Below, piece by piece: positions 1-6,319 of a DNA stretch of 8,485 nt; position 1 is the first letter of the stretch; each line of letters opens with the position of its first letter. The position numbers were made by a program, and so were the translations under genes. Origin of the DNA: a bacterium (GTDB taxonomy: Bacteria > Armatimonadota > Chthonomonadetes > Chthonomonadales > Chthonomonadaceae); assembly GCA_021805405.1 (NCBI GenBank), contig JAJZFK010000401.1, positions 1 through 8,485 of the forward strand, written 5' to 3'. The notes beneath the pieces were generated by a model. It was not told the DNA's origin, searched no databases, and saw only the letters and a list, made by a program, of their open reading frames with translations.

Positions 1-6
1 ACCCCA

Positions 7-2049
7 ATGAGAACCATGAGTACCCATAACACAAACGCAAAGGGCATATTCACCCTGAAATACGCTTTACAACTAATCGCTGCCTGTTTTTCGCTTGCTG
101 CCGCACCGCCTGGTTGGGCGGCTCCCGGTCACTACTTCAAGGTCACAGTACTGGACGCATCTACAGGGCGCGGTGTGCCGCTGGTTAAGCTGCGAACAGT
201 AAACCATGTACGATTCTATACGGATAGCAACGGAGTGGTGGCAATAAACGATCCAGACATGATTGGGCATAGCATCTACTTTCACGTAAGCAGCCCTGGC
301 TACACATACCCCAAGGACGCATTTGGTTACCGCGGCTTGGCACTGAAAGTGGCAGCAGGAAGCAGTGCGACTATCCGAATTCAGCGAATTAACATAGCAG
401 AGCGTCTCTACCGCATGACAGGTGCCGGCATCTATCGAGACAGTGTTCTCACCGGGCAACGTACGCCCATAAAGCATCCACTTCTCGACGGAGAAGTTAT
501 GGGACAGGACACTGTAGAGGTAACGCCCTATCATAACCGACTCTACTGGTTCTTTGGGGACACTCAACGTCCCTCGTACCCGCTAGGTCAGTTTGCTACG
601 TCGGGAGCTACGTCTCAACTTCCCGGCAAGGGTGGGCTCGATCCTGGTGTGGGTGTTAACCTCAAATACTGGGTTGGCAAAGATGGCTTCAGTCGCCCTA
701 TGATAACAATCGCCAATCCCCCGGGCCCAATCTGGGTTGGTGGTCTCTTTACGCTTCAATCTCAGGGCACAACACATCTCTACACTAACTTCGTTGAGGT
801 ACGACATGATTCCTCAATAGCGGTAGACGGTCTCGCGGAATTCGATGACAAGAAAGCGCTCTTTGAACCCATTTGTACATATCCTTCCGGCAACGGTTTG
901 CGACCCGAAGGACACCCGTTCCTTGCGGAAGACCGTGGCAAAACCTACCTGTATTTTCAGTCTACCGCAATGGGTGCATTTCCACTGGTACGCGTACGTT
1001 CGGATATCGCTGACGTAAAAGATGCCGCTAACTTTGAGTCGTTTACGTGCCTTGAACCTGGAGGCAGGTACGAGGGAGCAAAAACGCCTTTGGATAGAGG
1101 ACCTGACGGTCACCTGGTGTGGGGATGGAAAAAGAACACTATGGCGCTGGGCGAAAATCAAGCCGACGCCCTGGTTGCCGCGGGCAAAATGAGCGCCAAT
1201 GAGCGAATCACGGCGCTGCACGACGTGGAGACCGATAAGGAGGTGCTGTCGCATGGAGGATCGGTGTTCTGGAATGCCTACCGTCAGCGATGGATTATGA
1301 TCACAACCCAGGTTTACGGTTCGCCGTCATTCCTGGGCGAGGTATGGTTTGCCGAGGCAGACACACCCGTTGGTCCCTGGCTGTACGCAACGAAGATTGC
1401 TACCCATGGAGGCTACACGTTCTATAACCCAACCCAACTGCCGTTCTTTAACCAGGATAACGACAGGCTCATCTACTTTCAGGGTACCTACACTAACACG
1501 TATTCTCAGGTTACCGACATTACGCCTCGGTACAATTATAACCAGCTCATGTACAGCCTCAACCTCGCAGACCCTAGGCTCACGCTGCCAGAACCCGTTT
1601 ACAACGTAACCGTACCAGGTGTAGGAACGCAATATGTACAACGACCTGTGGTGGCCGGAAAAGACTGGTGGGGTCTTGTTCATACCATACCATTCTACGC
1701 AATGCCACGGAATCGGGGGCTATCTACACTCATACCAATATTTGCTGTAGAGACCAGAACGAAACAAGGTACTGCCGAAATTTTACAGAGTGCCCGACCA
1801 TCCTCCACCGCAGTGCCGGACTTCTATGCCCTACCAGCACCCTCTACAGTCGCGGCAAAATTTCCTGCCGATGAGGCTCCGCTATATGAATATACCAACG
1901 AAGCCACTGGACAGCGATGGTACACCACGAAGGCGGGAAACGAGGTTGCAGGTGCGATTCGATCGGCGCTGCCCATTTGCATGGTGTGGAAGAACCCGTG
2001 CACAACGGTAGCCATTAATCCAGGTGCTTCAGCAATCACCCCACGATAG
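7..2049 (+). CDS. secreted beta-propeller protein, glycosidase-like, with transthyretin-like N-terminal domain
   Basis: 680-residue exported protein without a named function that I recognise. Residues 18-38 form a signal peptide (hydrophobic LQLIAACFSLAAA, cleavage near GWA/AP). Residues 43-126 look like a transthyretin/carboxypeptidase-regulatory beta-sandwich (VTVLDASTGRGVPLVKLRT, then YTDSNG, then FHVSSPGY). A linker (NIAERLYRMTGAGIYRDSVL) leads to a region from about 160 to 560 rich in propeller-like beta strands (LYWFFGDTQ, GGSVFWNAYRQRWIMI, LGEVWFAEADTPVGPW, FYNPTQLPFF, RLIYFQGTY). This resembles the five-bladed GH43/GH32-type folds, but I cannot assign catalytic residues. Residues 625-660 (PLYEYTNEATGQRWYTT) recall the small C-terminal repeat called DUF5648; this is weak. 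The start is uncertain: ATGs at 7 and 16 lack a visible Shine-Dalgarno site, and the frame is open to the window edge. It converges on the GH92 operon, so shared regulation is not shown. Confidence 0.8.
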   Translation: MRTMSTHNTNAKGIFTLKYALQLIAACFSLAAAPPGWAAPGHYFKVTVLDASTGRGVPLVKLRTVNHVRFYTDSNGVVAINDPDMIGHSIYFHVSSPGYTYPKDAFGYRGLALKVAAGSSATIRIQRINIAERLYRMTGAGIYRDSVLTGQRTPIKHPLLDGEVMGQDTVEVTPYHNRLYWFFGDTQRPSYPLGQFATSGATSQLPGKGGLDPGVGVNLKYWVGKDGFSRPMITIANPPGPIWVGGLFTLQSQGTTHLYTNFVEVRHDSSIAVDGLAEFDDKKALFEPICTYPSGNGLRPEGHPFLAEDRGKTYLYFQSTAMGAFPLVRVRSDIADVKDAANFESFTCLEPGGRYEGAKTPLDRGPDGHLVWGWKKNTMALGENQADALVAAGKMSANERITALHDVETDKEVLSHGGSVFWNAYRQRWIMITTQVYGSPSFLGEVWFAEADTPVGPWLYATKIATHGGYTFYNPTQLPFFNQDNDRLIYFQGTYTNTYSQVTDITPRYNYNQLMYSLNLADPRLTLPEPVYNVTVPGVGTQYVQRPVVAGKDWWGLVHTIPFYAMPRNRGLSTLIPIFAVETRTKQGTAEILQSARPSSTAVPDFYALPAPSTVAAKFPADEAPLYEYTNEATGQRWYTTKAGNEVAGAIRSALPICMVWKNPCTTVAINPGASAITPR

Positions 2050-2167
2050 CAGATTTGCAGGCAGGTTTGAGAGTTTTAGTCCCTCATATAGCGACGGGTT
2101 ACGGCACACCGTTTAAGGATGGTTACCAAAAAGTGCGAGTCGGGTTAGCATATAATTAATAATGTGG

Positions 2168-2191
2168 ATAATGTTGGTGTTACAACGTTAT
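2168..2191 (+). other. stem-loop in convergent intergenic region, upstream member of a pair
   Basis: ATAATGTTG (2168-2176) pairs with CAACGTTAT (2183-2191) around a 6-base loop. Eight of nine pairs are Watson-Crick and the ninth is U-G only if the plus strand is transcribed; on the minus strand it would be an A-C mismatch. It lies about 120 bases after the stop of the propeller gene and shares its last two bases with the next stem-loop. It could be a 3'-end structure of that mRNA. No other gene or clear signal is seen in 2050-2260. Confidence 0.4.
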
Positions 2192-2231
2192 GCGCCGCTC
2201 AGTTTGCCAGAAAGCCGGCTGAGTGGCGCAT
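2190..2231 (+). terminator. 13-bp stem-loop between convergent genes, possible terminator
   Basis: ATGCGCCGCTCAG (2190-2202) pairs with CTGAGTGGCGCAT (2219-2231) around a 16-base loop. All 13 pairs form in a plus-strand transcript, counting one G-U pair; the minus-strand RNA would have a C-A mismatch at that position. It sits 140 bases past the propeller gene stop and 30 bases past the GH92 stop on the other strand, a usual place for a shared terminator. No run of U follows directly (a short TTTT occurs at 2242-2245), so it is not a canonical intrinsic terminator and may instead protect an mRNA 3' end. Confidence 0.4.
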
Positions 2232-2260
2232 GACGAAAGTGTTTTAGGGTACCGACCTGT

Positions 2261-5041
2261 CTATTTTAACGGGTTGGGAGTTGCTATGACCTCAATTGCA
2301 GATACCCTGCTACTTGAATCCGGTGGAATATTGGCGGAGCTAGCGAAGGCAATTGTGAGAAACCCACCGGTTGGCAACAGACCGCTGATTGAATGTACTA
2401 CCACGCCGCCAGCAGATGGAGGTCGGTAATTAGAAAGCACACTTACACCGTTAACGTGAACATCCATAGTGCCGTCTGTAGTACTGGGTGCAAAGTGTAG
2501 GTTGAGCGTGTAGGACTCGCCAACTACGGGCATCGGCAGTGGTATACGGTACTGAAAGTCACCTTGCCGCTGGGTATCACCTACTTTCGTGGGGCTTGGC
2601 GTAAGGTTTTCAGCGTCGCCGCCGGTGCTGTAAACGTCTGCAACGTAATCACCAAGTTCCACTCCTCCACAGTTTATTGCAACCCGCAGCGGCACCGCAT
2701 CTGTCCAATCTGGAGGCGAACTGTAAGTCGACAAGGAAGGTGGCAGATCCATTGCGTTGAGCCTTCGTTTTTCAGGCCGCTCAGCCATTATGAACTCAAC
2801 GTTTCCACCCTTGGCCAGTTCCTCGTGCGATATCCAGAAGCGGCTTTGCGCATGGCTGTTGATCTTAACCTGACGCACATATACCGCGCTTTCCGAGGTA
2901 CCAGGTGCGGTAATGACCAGCTTTCTGCCGCCCTTAAGTGAAACGACCGCCTTGGGGAAAAGCGGCGATGTAAACACATACGAAGGACGACCAGGACAGT
3001 GGGGAAATACTCCCAACGCGGCCAGCACATACCATGCCGCCATCTCGCCATTATCTTCGTCGCCAGGATAGCCATCTGGCGAGTAGAGATCGTTCAGCAC
3101 CCGGCGCGACCAGTACTGCAACCGGGACGGGCAGCCAGTAGCTATGTAGTGAGGCAACACCTGATGCCCAGGTTGATTGCCCTGGTCATACTGCCCAAAC
3201 GGTACCGCCGCCATCTCCGCCATTTCGTGAATAACGCCACCATATCCGCCAACGTGAAAAACAGGCTTTTGCCAGAATAAGCGGTCTAATTTACGGACGA
3301 GGGCAGTGGAGCCACCCATTAACTTCATTAGGCCCGCCGGATCATGCGGCACCGAGAGTGACCACTGCCAAGGCCCACCTTCGGTATAGGCATCTCCCCA
3401 GGCATATTGGTCGAAGGGCTCAACCCACGTTCCGTCGGCGTTTTTGGGACGCATAAAGCCCGTAACAGGATCATAAATGGCACGATAGTTCAACGCTCGC
3501 TTGGTCAGCACTTTCTGTTGAACCGTATGACCAAGCCGCTGTGCCGCAAGTGCTATACAAGCATCGTCGTAGGCGTAGTCCAATGTATTAGATACAACCG
3601 CTCCGGCTTTACCGTGGGGCAGATAGCCGTTGGCGATGTAGTCGCTGAGGTCTCCCCTACCATCGCCGTGGCCATTCGCAGGTACGGTAGCATCCTTCCA
3701 CATCGCATCAAAGGCGCCTTGTCGGTCAAAGCCCGGAATGTTTTTCAGGAGAGCGTCGGTGATCACCACATCACTATGGGTGCCGCCCATCGTGCCATGG
3801 TAGCCAGGGTGCGGCCACTGTGGCAGCCAACCACCTTCGTGGTAAGCGTTAATGAAACCCTGAACCATCTCGCCAAGTCGCTCTGGTTGCAGCAATGACA
3901 GAAGCGGGTATAGAGTGTGGTAGCCGTCCCAAAGGCCAGTGTCGGTATACATCACACCGTGATGAATCTTACCGTCGAAGGGGCTGTAATACACAGACTT
4001 GCCATCTGTGCTGGGCTCGTGAAACATGCGGGGATAAAGATTCGTTCTATAAAGGCAGCTGTAGAAAGTTCGACGCTGTTTTTCAGTTCCACCGGTTAAC
4101 TGCACTACTCCCAGGGTATCGTTCCACAACTTCCTCGTAGCGGCGCGAACAACGTCGAACGGCCGACTGCCTAACTCATGCGCAAGATTAAAGCGCGCCT
4201 GCTCAACGCTAATGAAAGAAGTTCCTACACGTACAATTGCATGAGGGACTGCGCCAAACTCCGCCACCGCGCCAATGCCAGGCCCATCCGCCGTGGTTTG
4301 GTTGTTCAATGCCGCACCGGCCTTGAATGGTGAGGCAGAAACAAACGGCTCCTCGCAGATTGCAACAAAGAAACAGGCTGCCTTGTTGGAAGCGGCATAG
4401 CCCATGTTGGAGTAGCCTGTAATAGTGTGACCGTCAGGCTCTATCTGAATGTGCGACTGCGTATCAATGATGAACCGGCCGTTTTTACCGGCAGGAAATG
4501 TAAACCGGAAGATAGCGCATCGCTCTGTAGGCGCGGCTTCCAGTTGCACGCCGTCGCGCTCAAACAGCACCGAAAGGTAATCTGGGCTAACATGAAAATT
4601 GTCAGTCTTGTATGCCGCAGCCCTGTCCTTGGGCCGCAGTACACGGTCACCAGCCTGAGCCATGACTGTACAATGACCATAGTCGCCCATCCACGGGCTG
4701 GGTTGGTGGGTTGCCCGCACGCCCTGCATGGTTAGCAGTGTGGGATCAAAAAACCAGCCATCGCCAGTACTGTTTTGAGGAGTCCAGTTAGACATGCCAA
4801 ACGGACAGCTAATAAGTGGAAGCGTGTTTCCGTGGGAAAACCTCCAGGTGGAATATGTACCCTGCATGACGTTAACAAGATCTACGAGGTCAGTCTCCTG
4901 ATGAGTGGCACCTGCCATGGCGGCATCGACTGCACTATTTAACTGGAGACCAGACAAACTTACGACGCCGAGCATGCCCTGCACTACTCGACGTCGTGAG
5001 ATACCGTCAACACACATTTTTCCGGGTTTTGGCACACGCAT
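2261..5041 (-). CDS. GH92 family alpha-mannosidase with Tat-type signal and C-terminal malectin-like domain
   Basis: 926-residue exported exo-alpha-mannosidase; GH92 enzymes are calcium-dependent and invert configuration. A twin-arginine signal (SRRRVV, residues 15-20, then a hydrophobic stretch to about 37) suggests folded export. The GH92 part runs from about 50 to 755: CPFGMSNWTPQ (79-89), RATHQPSPWMGDYG (109-122), TDTGLWDGY (366-374), YDDACIALAAQRLG (491-504), YTEGGPWQW (552-560), YGGVIHEMAEM (600-610), YDQGNQPGHQ (618-627) and GDEDNGEMAAWY (660-671). From recalled GH92 structural work on BT3990, E554 is the likely general acid, D661/D663 are base candidates, and H605-E606 fits the +1 pair linked to alpha-1,2 specificity; the 51-residue acid-to-His spacing agrees. 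Residues 784-921 form a malectin-like beta-sandwich (LRVAINCGG, YTLNLHFAP, SRVSAIEVIA), probably carbohydrate-binding. The start is set by AGGAG at 5053-5049, seven bases from ATG. It is 17 bp after the lipoprotein gene and last in the operon. Confidence 0.95.
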   Translation of the reverse strand: MRVPKPGKMCVDGISRRRVVQGMLGVVSLSGLQLNSAVDAAMAGATHQETDLVDLVNVMQGTYSTWRFSHGNTLPLISCPFGMSNWTPQNSTGDGWFFDPTLLTMQGVRATHQPSPWMGDYGHCTVMAQAGDRVLRPKDRAAAYKTDNFHVSPDYLSVLFERDGVQLEAAPTERCAIFRFTFPAGKNGRFIIDTQSHIQIEPDGHTITGYSNMGYAASNKAACFFVAICEEPFVSASPFKAGAALNNQTTADGPGIGAVAEFGAVPHAIVRVGTSFISVEQARFNLAHELGSRPFDVVRAATRKLWNDTLGVVQLTGGTEKQRRTFYSCLYRTNLYPRMFHEPSTDGKSVYYSPFDGKIHHGVMYTDTGLWDGYHTLYPLLSLLQPERLGEMVQGFINAYHEGGWLPQWPHPGYHGTMGGTHSDVVITDALLKNIPGFDRQGAFDAMWKDATVPANGHGDGRGDLSDYIANGYLPHGKAGAVVSNTLDYAYDDACIALAAQRLGHTVQQKVLTKRALNYRAIYDPVTGFMRPKNADGTWVEPFDQYAWGDAYTEGGPWQWSLSVPHDPAGLMKLMGGSTALVRKLDRLFWQKPVFHVGGYGGVIHEMAEMAAVPFGQYDQGNQPGHQVLPHYIATGCPSRLQYWSRRVLNDLYSPDGYPGDEDNGEMAAWYVLAALGVFPHCPGRPSYVFTSPLFPKAVVSLKGGRKLVITAPGTSESAVYVRQVKINSHAQSRFWISHEELAKGGNVEFIMAERPEKRRLNAMDLPPSLSTYSSPPDWTDAVPLRVAINCGGVELGDYVADVYSTGGDAENLTPSPTKVGDTQRQGDFQYRIPLPMPVVGESYTLNLHFAPSTTDGTMDVHVNGVSVLSNYRPPSAGGVVVHSISGLLPTGGFLTIAFASSANIPPDSSSRVSAIEVIATPNPLK

Positions 5042-5058
5042 ATTTCTGCTCCTACTGG

Positions 5059-5316
5059 TTACGGCGCGGCTCGCGAGCTGTTGACGGCTGACCGCTGGAC
5101 CTGCAAGTGGCCAACGAGCATGTTAACTGTGGCAGCCTTCTGCGCCGGTGTCATCTTGGGATTGTTATAAACTGACTGAATTGCCTGCCTCATCTGCGCA
5201 GGGGTTACCGTTGTTGGATAAGTTCGTGCCGGCGCAACCGTCTGTGCGTGGCAGCCTGCCATAAGGCAGGCCAGCACGATACACGATGCGAAACTTGCAC
5301 GATTGAATGGATTCAT
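5059..5316 (-). CDS. small lipoprotein, 85 residues, unknown function
   Basis: I do not recognise a family with a known role. Residues 1-21 are a lipoprotein signal with a short n-region (NPFNRASF), a hydrophobic stretch (IVLACLMAG) and a lipobox-like MAG before Cys22; Met at -3 is slightly off consensus. The mature part is about 63 residues: a Pro/Thr-rich linker (TVAPARTYPTTVTP) followed by a predicted helical pair (AQMRQAIQSVYNN, then MTPAQKAATVNMLVGHLQVQR) joined by a turn at NPKM. The start is supported by AGGAG seven bases upstream of ATG, in the same GTAGGAG context as the GH92 gene. It lies 45 bp after the pseudopilin gene and 17 bp before GH92, so co-transcription with both is very likely. 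A role as an envelope-anchored partner of the pseudopilin or of the enzyme is only a guess from position. Confidence 0.8.
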   Translation of the reverse strand: MNPFNRASFASCIVLACLMAGCHAQTVAPARTYPTTVTPAQMRQAIQSVYNNPKMTPAQKAATVNMLVGHLQVQRSAVNSSRAAP

Positions 5317-5361
5317 TCGTTCACTCCTACTTCACGCCCTGGGGCTGCAAGGCAACAGAAC

Positions 5362-6129
5362 TTAGTTGAAGCTTGGATAAGTTTCCGCATATTCCAAACT
5401 AGTATAGCCCTTACTCTGTGGATCTGTAGCACCGTGGCTTGTAAAACTTGAGCCGTCTATCGTCCACATGTTCGTATCGCCGGCACCACCGTCCTGTTTG
5501 TCCAGCGTTTGCAGCGGCCGCAGCGCCTTCACATGGCCATCCAGGAACCAGAAATTTGAGTGACCAGTGTGCCCAGCAAACATCAAACTTCCAGGGCCAT
5601 CCCATGTAATGCCCCAGTAGGGCGCCGTAGTAACGCGGTAGTCGCTGTAAGCGCCTTCAAACTCCACAATGCCTATGGTTTCTGTTGGTTGGGCGAGCTG
5701 GGCAAGTGAGGCTGAATTGGGGCACGGACCGCCCCACCAGCCGTTGCAGTCTATGAACGGTTGAACGAGAGGATTGCCATTGCCGGAGTCTGTGTTGGCC
5801 GCGTAGTTTGCTGGAAAGCTTGACCCATCGGCATCCAGCCCTCTGTACGGGTCGGATGGACAGACCCAAACCTGCTGGGACTTAACATAAGGATTGATGT
5901 AGGTTTTCCAGTTGACCTTAGGCTCATTCTTGCGATTTGGCAATACCTCGTCATTGTCTTGCACATACATCATAATGGCAAGCCCAATCTGGTTTTCATT
6001 GCTCAGGCACATAGTCTGCCTGGCTTTTTCTCTTGCTTTTGCAAAGACTGGAAACAGAATGGCTGCTAAAATTGCAATGATTGCAATCACTACCAGTAGT
6101 TCGATGAGCGTAAAACCCGATCGTTTCAT
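5362..6129 (-). CDS. prepilin-like protein with N-terminal methylation motif and H-X9-DG motif
   Basis: 255-residue pseudopilin-like protein. The type IV prepilin signal is exact: MKRSG, cleavage before Phe6, Glu10 at mature position 5, then a long hydrophobic helix (LLVVIAIIAILAAILFPVFA, 11-30) running into a charged helix (KAREKARQ). Processing would be by a prepilin peptidase, with assembly or anchoring at the inner membrane. Downstream features are the NQIGLAIMMYVQDNDEVLP segment, the CPSDP turn at 90-94, and H187 followed by nine residues and D197-G198, the H-X9-DG signature of a paralogue-rich family in Planctomycetes and Armatimonadota (DUF1559-related). AGGGGAG seven bases before ATG fixes the start. 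It is the first gene after the promoter and operator pair at 6216-6300, so it leads an operon with the lipoprotein and GH92. Whether it is a structural pseudopilin, a surface scaffold or a glycan-handling protein is not known. Confidence 0.92.
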   Translation of the reverse strand: MKRSGFTLIELLVVIAIIAILAAILFPVFAKAREKARQTMCLSNENQIGLAIMMYVQDNDEVLPNRKNEPKVNWKTYINPYVKSQQVWVCPSDPYRGLDADGSSFPANYAANTDSGNGNPLVQPFIDCNGWWGGPCPNSASLAQLAQPTETIGIVEFEGAYSDYRVTTAPYWGITWDGPGSLMFAGHTGHSNFWFLDGHVKALRPLQTLDKQDGGAGDTNMWTIDGSSFTSHGATDPQSKGYTSLEYAETYPSFN

Positions 6130-6170
6130 AGTAAGACTCCCCTAAAATGACTGCATGAACCCGTGCACCT

Positions 6171-6187
6171 GTTTTACGAAATAAAAC
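6171..6187 (-). other. small stem-loop in operon leader
   Basis: On the minus strand GTTTTA and TAAAAC flank TTTCG, giving a perfect 6-bp inverted repeat, or 7 bp with a U-G closing pair. It lies in the predicted leader of roughly 135 bases, about 40 bases before the pseudopilin start codon and clear of its Shine-Dalgarno site. The stem is AT-rich and weak and no U-run follows, so a terminator is unlikely. It could affect mRNA stability or be chance. Confidence 0.25.
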
Positions 6188-6215
6188 GATGCTACAGAAT
6201 GTATCAGAAATATTA

Positions 6216-6229
6216 TGTTATCGATAACA
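6216..6229. promoter_or_regulatory. LacI-type operator O2 (perfect 14-bp palindrome)
   Basis: TGTTATCGATAACA is a perfect palindrome with the central CG step typical of LacI-family operators. It lies within the predicted leader, about 44 bp downstream of the expected transcription start, and shares 13 of 14 positions with the site at 6257-6270. Its centre is 41 bp from that site, about four helical turns, so two dimers would bind on the same DNA face. The likely ligand is the LacI-family regulator encoded at 8197-8485; this is inference from proximity. Confidence 0.8.
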
Positions 6230-6254
6230 ATCTACATACAAACCCACAAAACTC

Positions 6255-6272
6255 TATGTTAGCGATAACATA
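6255..6272. promoter_or_regulatory. LacI-type operator O1 over the transcription start
   Basis: TATGTTAGCGATAACATA is an 18-bp palindrome with one mismatched pair (6262/6265) and a central CG. It overlaps the last base of the predicted -10 box and covers the expected start site near 6266, so a bound repressor would block RNA polymerase directly. Compared with O2 it has one core substitution (G for T) but extends two more base pairs on each side, so relative affinities cannot be judged by eye. Confidence 0.85.
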
Positions 6273-6300
6273 TTGTATCACATCCTATGCACGGTGTCAA
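6272..6300 (-). promoter_or_regulatory. strong sigma70-type promoter of the pseudopilin-lipoprotein-GH92 operon
   Basis: On the minus strand, TTGACA (6300-6295) is a full-consensus -35 box. A 17-bp spacer separates it from TACAAT (6277-6272), one change from the -10 consensus, preceded by TGA, the extended -10 element. The expected start is near 6266, inside operator O1. The -35 box begins 20 bp past the CRTAC1-like gene stop, so the promoter lies wholly in the gap. Near-consensus strength suits a promoter kept off by a repressor. Confidence 0.85.
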
Positions 6301-6319
6301 CAATTTTGGTGAAAAATGA

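Noticed and set aside
73..567. 164-codon minus-strand frame opposite the signal and transthyretin-like region
   Set aside because: It is cysteine-rich, low-complexity and family-less, and is overlapped by a coherent plus-strand secreted protein.
2151..2156. TATAAT hexamer on the plus strand in the convergent gap
   Set aside because: No -35-like sequence lies 15-19 bp upstream and no credible gene starts downstream, since the next plus-strand frame is antisense to the GH92 end.
2223..2429. 68-codon plus-strand frame starting in the intergenic stem-loop
   Set aside because: It runs antisense into the malectin-like domain, has no ribosome-binding site and no recognisable product.
3407..3898. 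163-codon plus-strand frame inside the GH92 gene
   Set aside because: Its translation has no domain logic and the opposite strand encodes conserved GH92 motifs across the whole stretch.
5317..5361. Possible terminator or promoter between pseudopilin and lipoprotein genes
   Set aside because: Only a Shine-Dalgarno site is visible; there is no stable inverted repeat, T-run or -35/-10 pair, so read-through is the simpler view.
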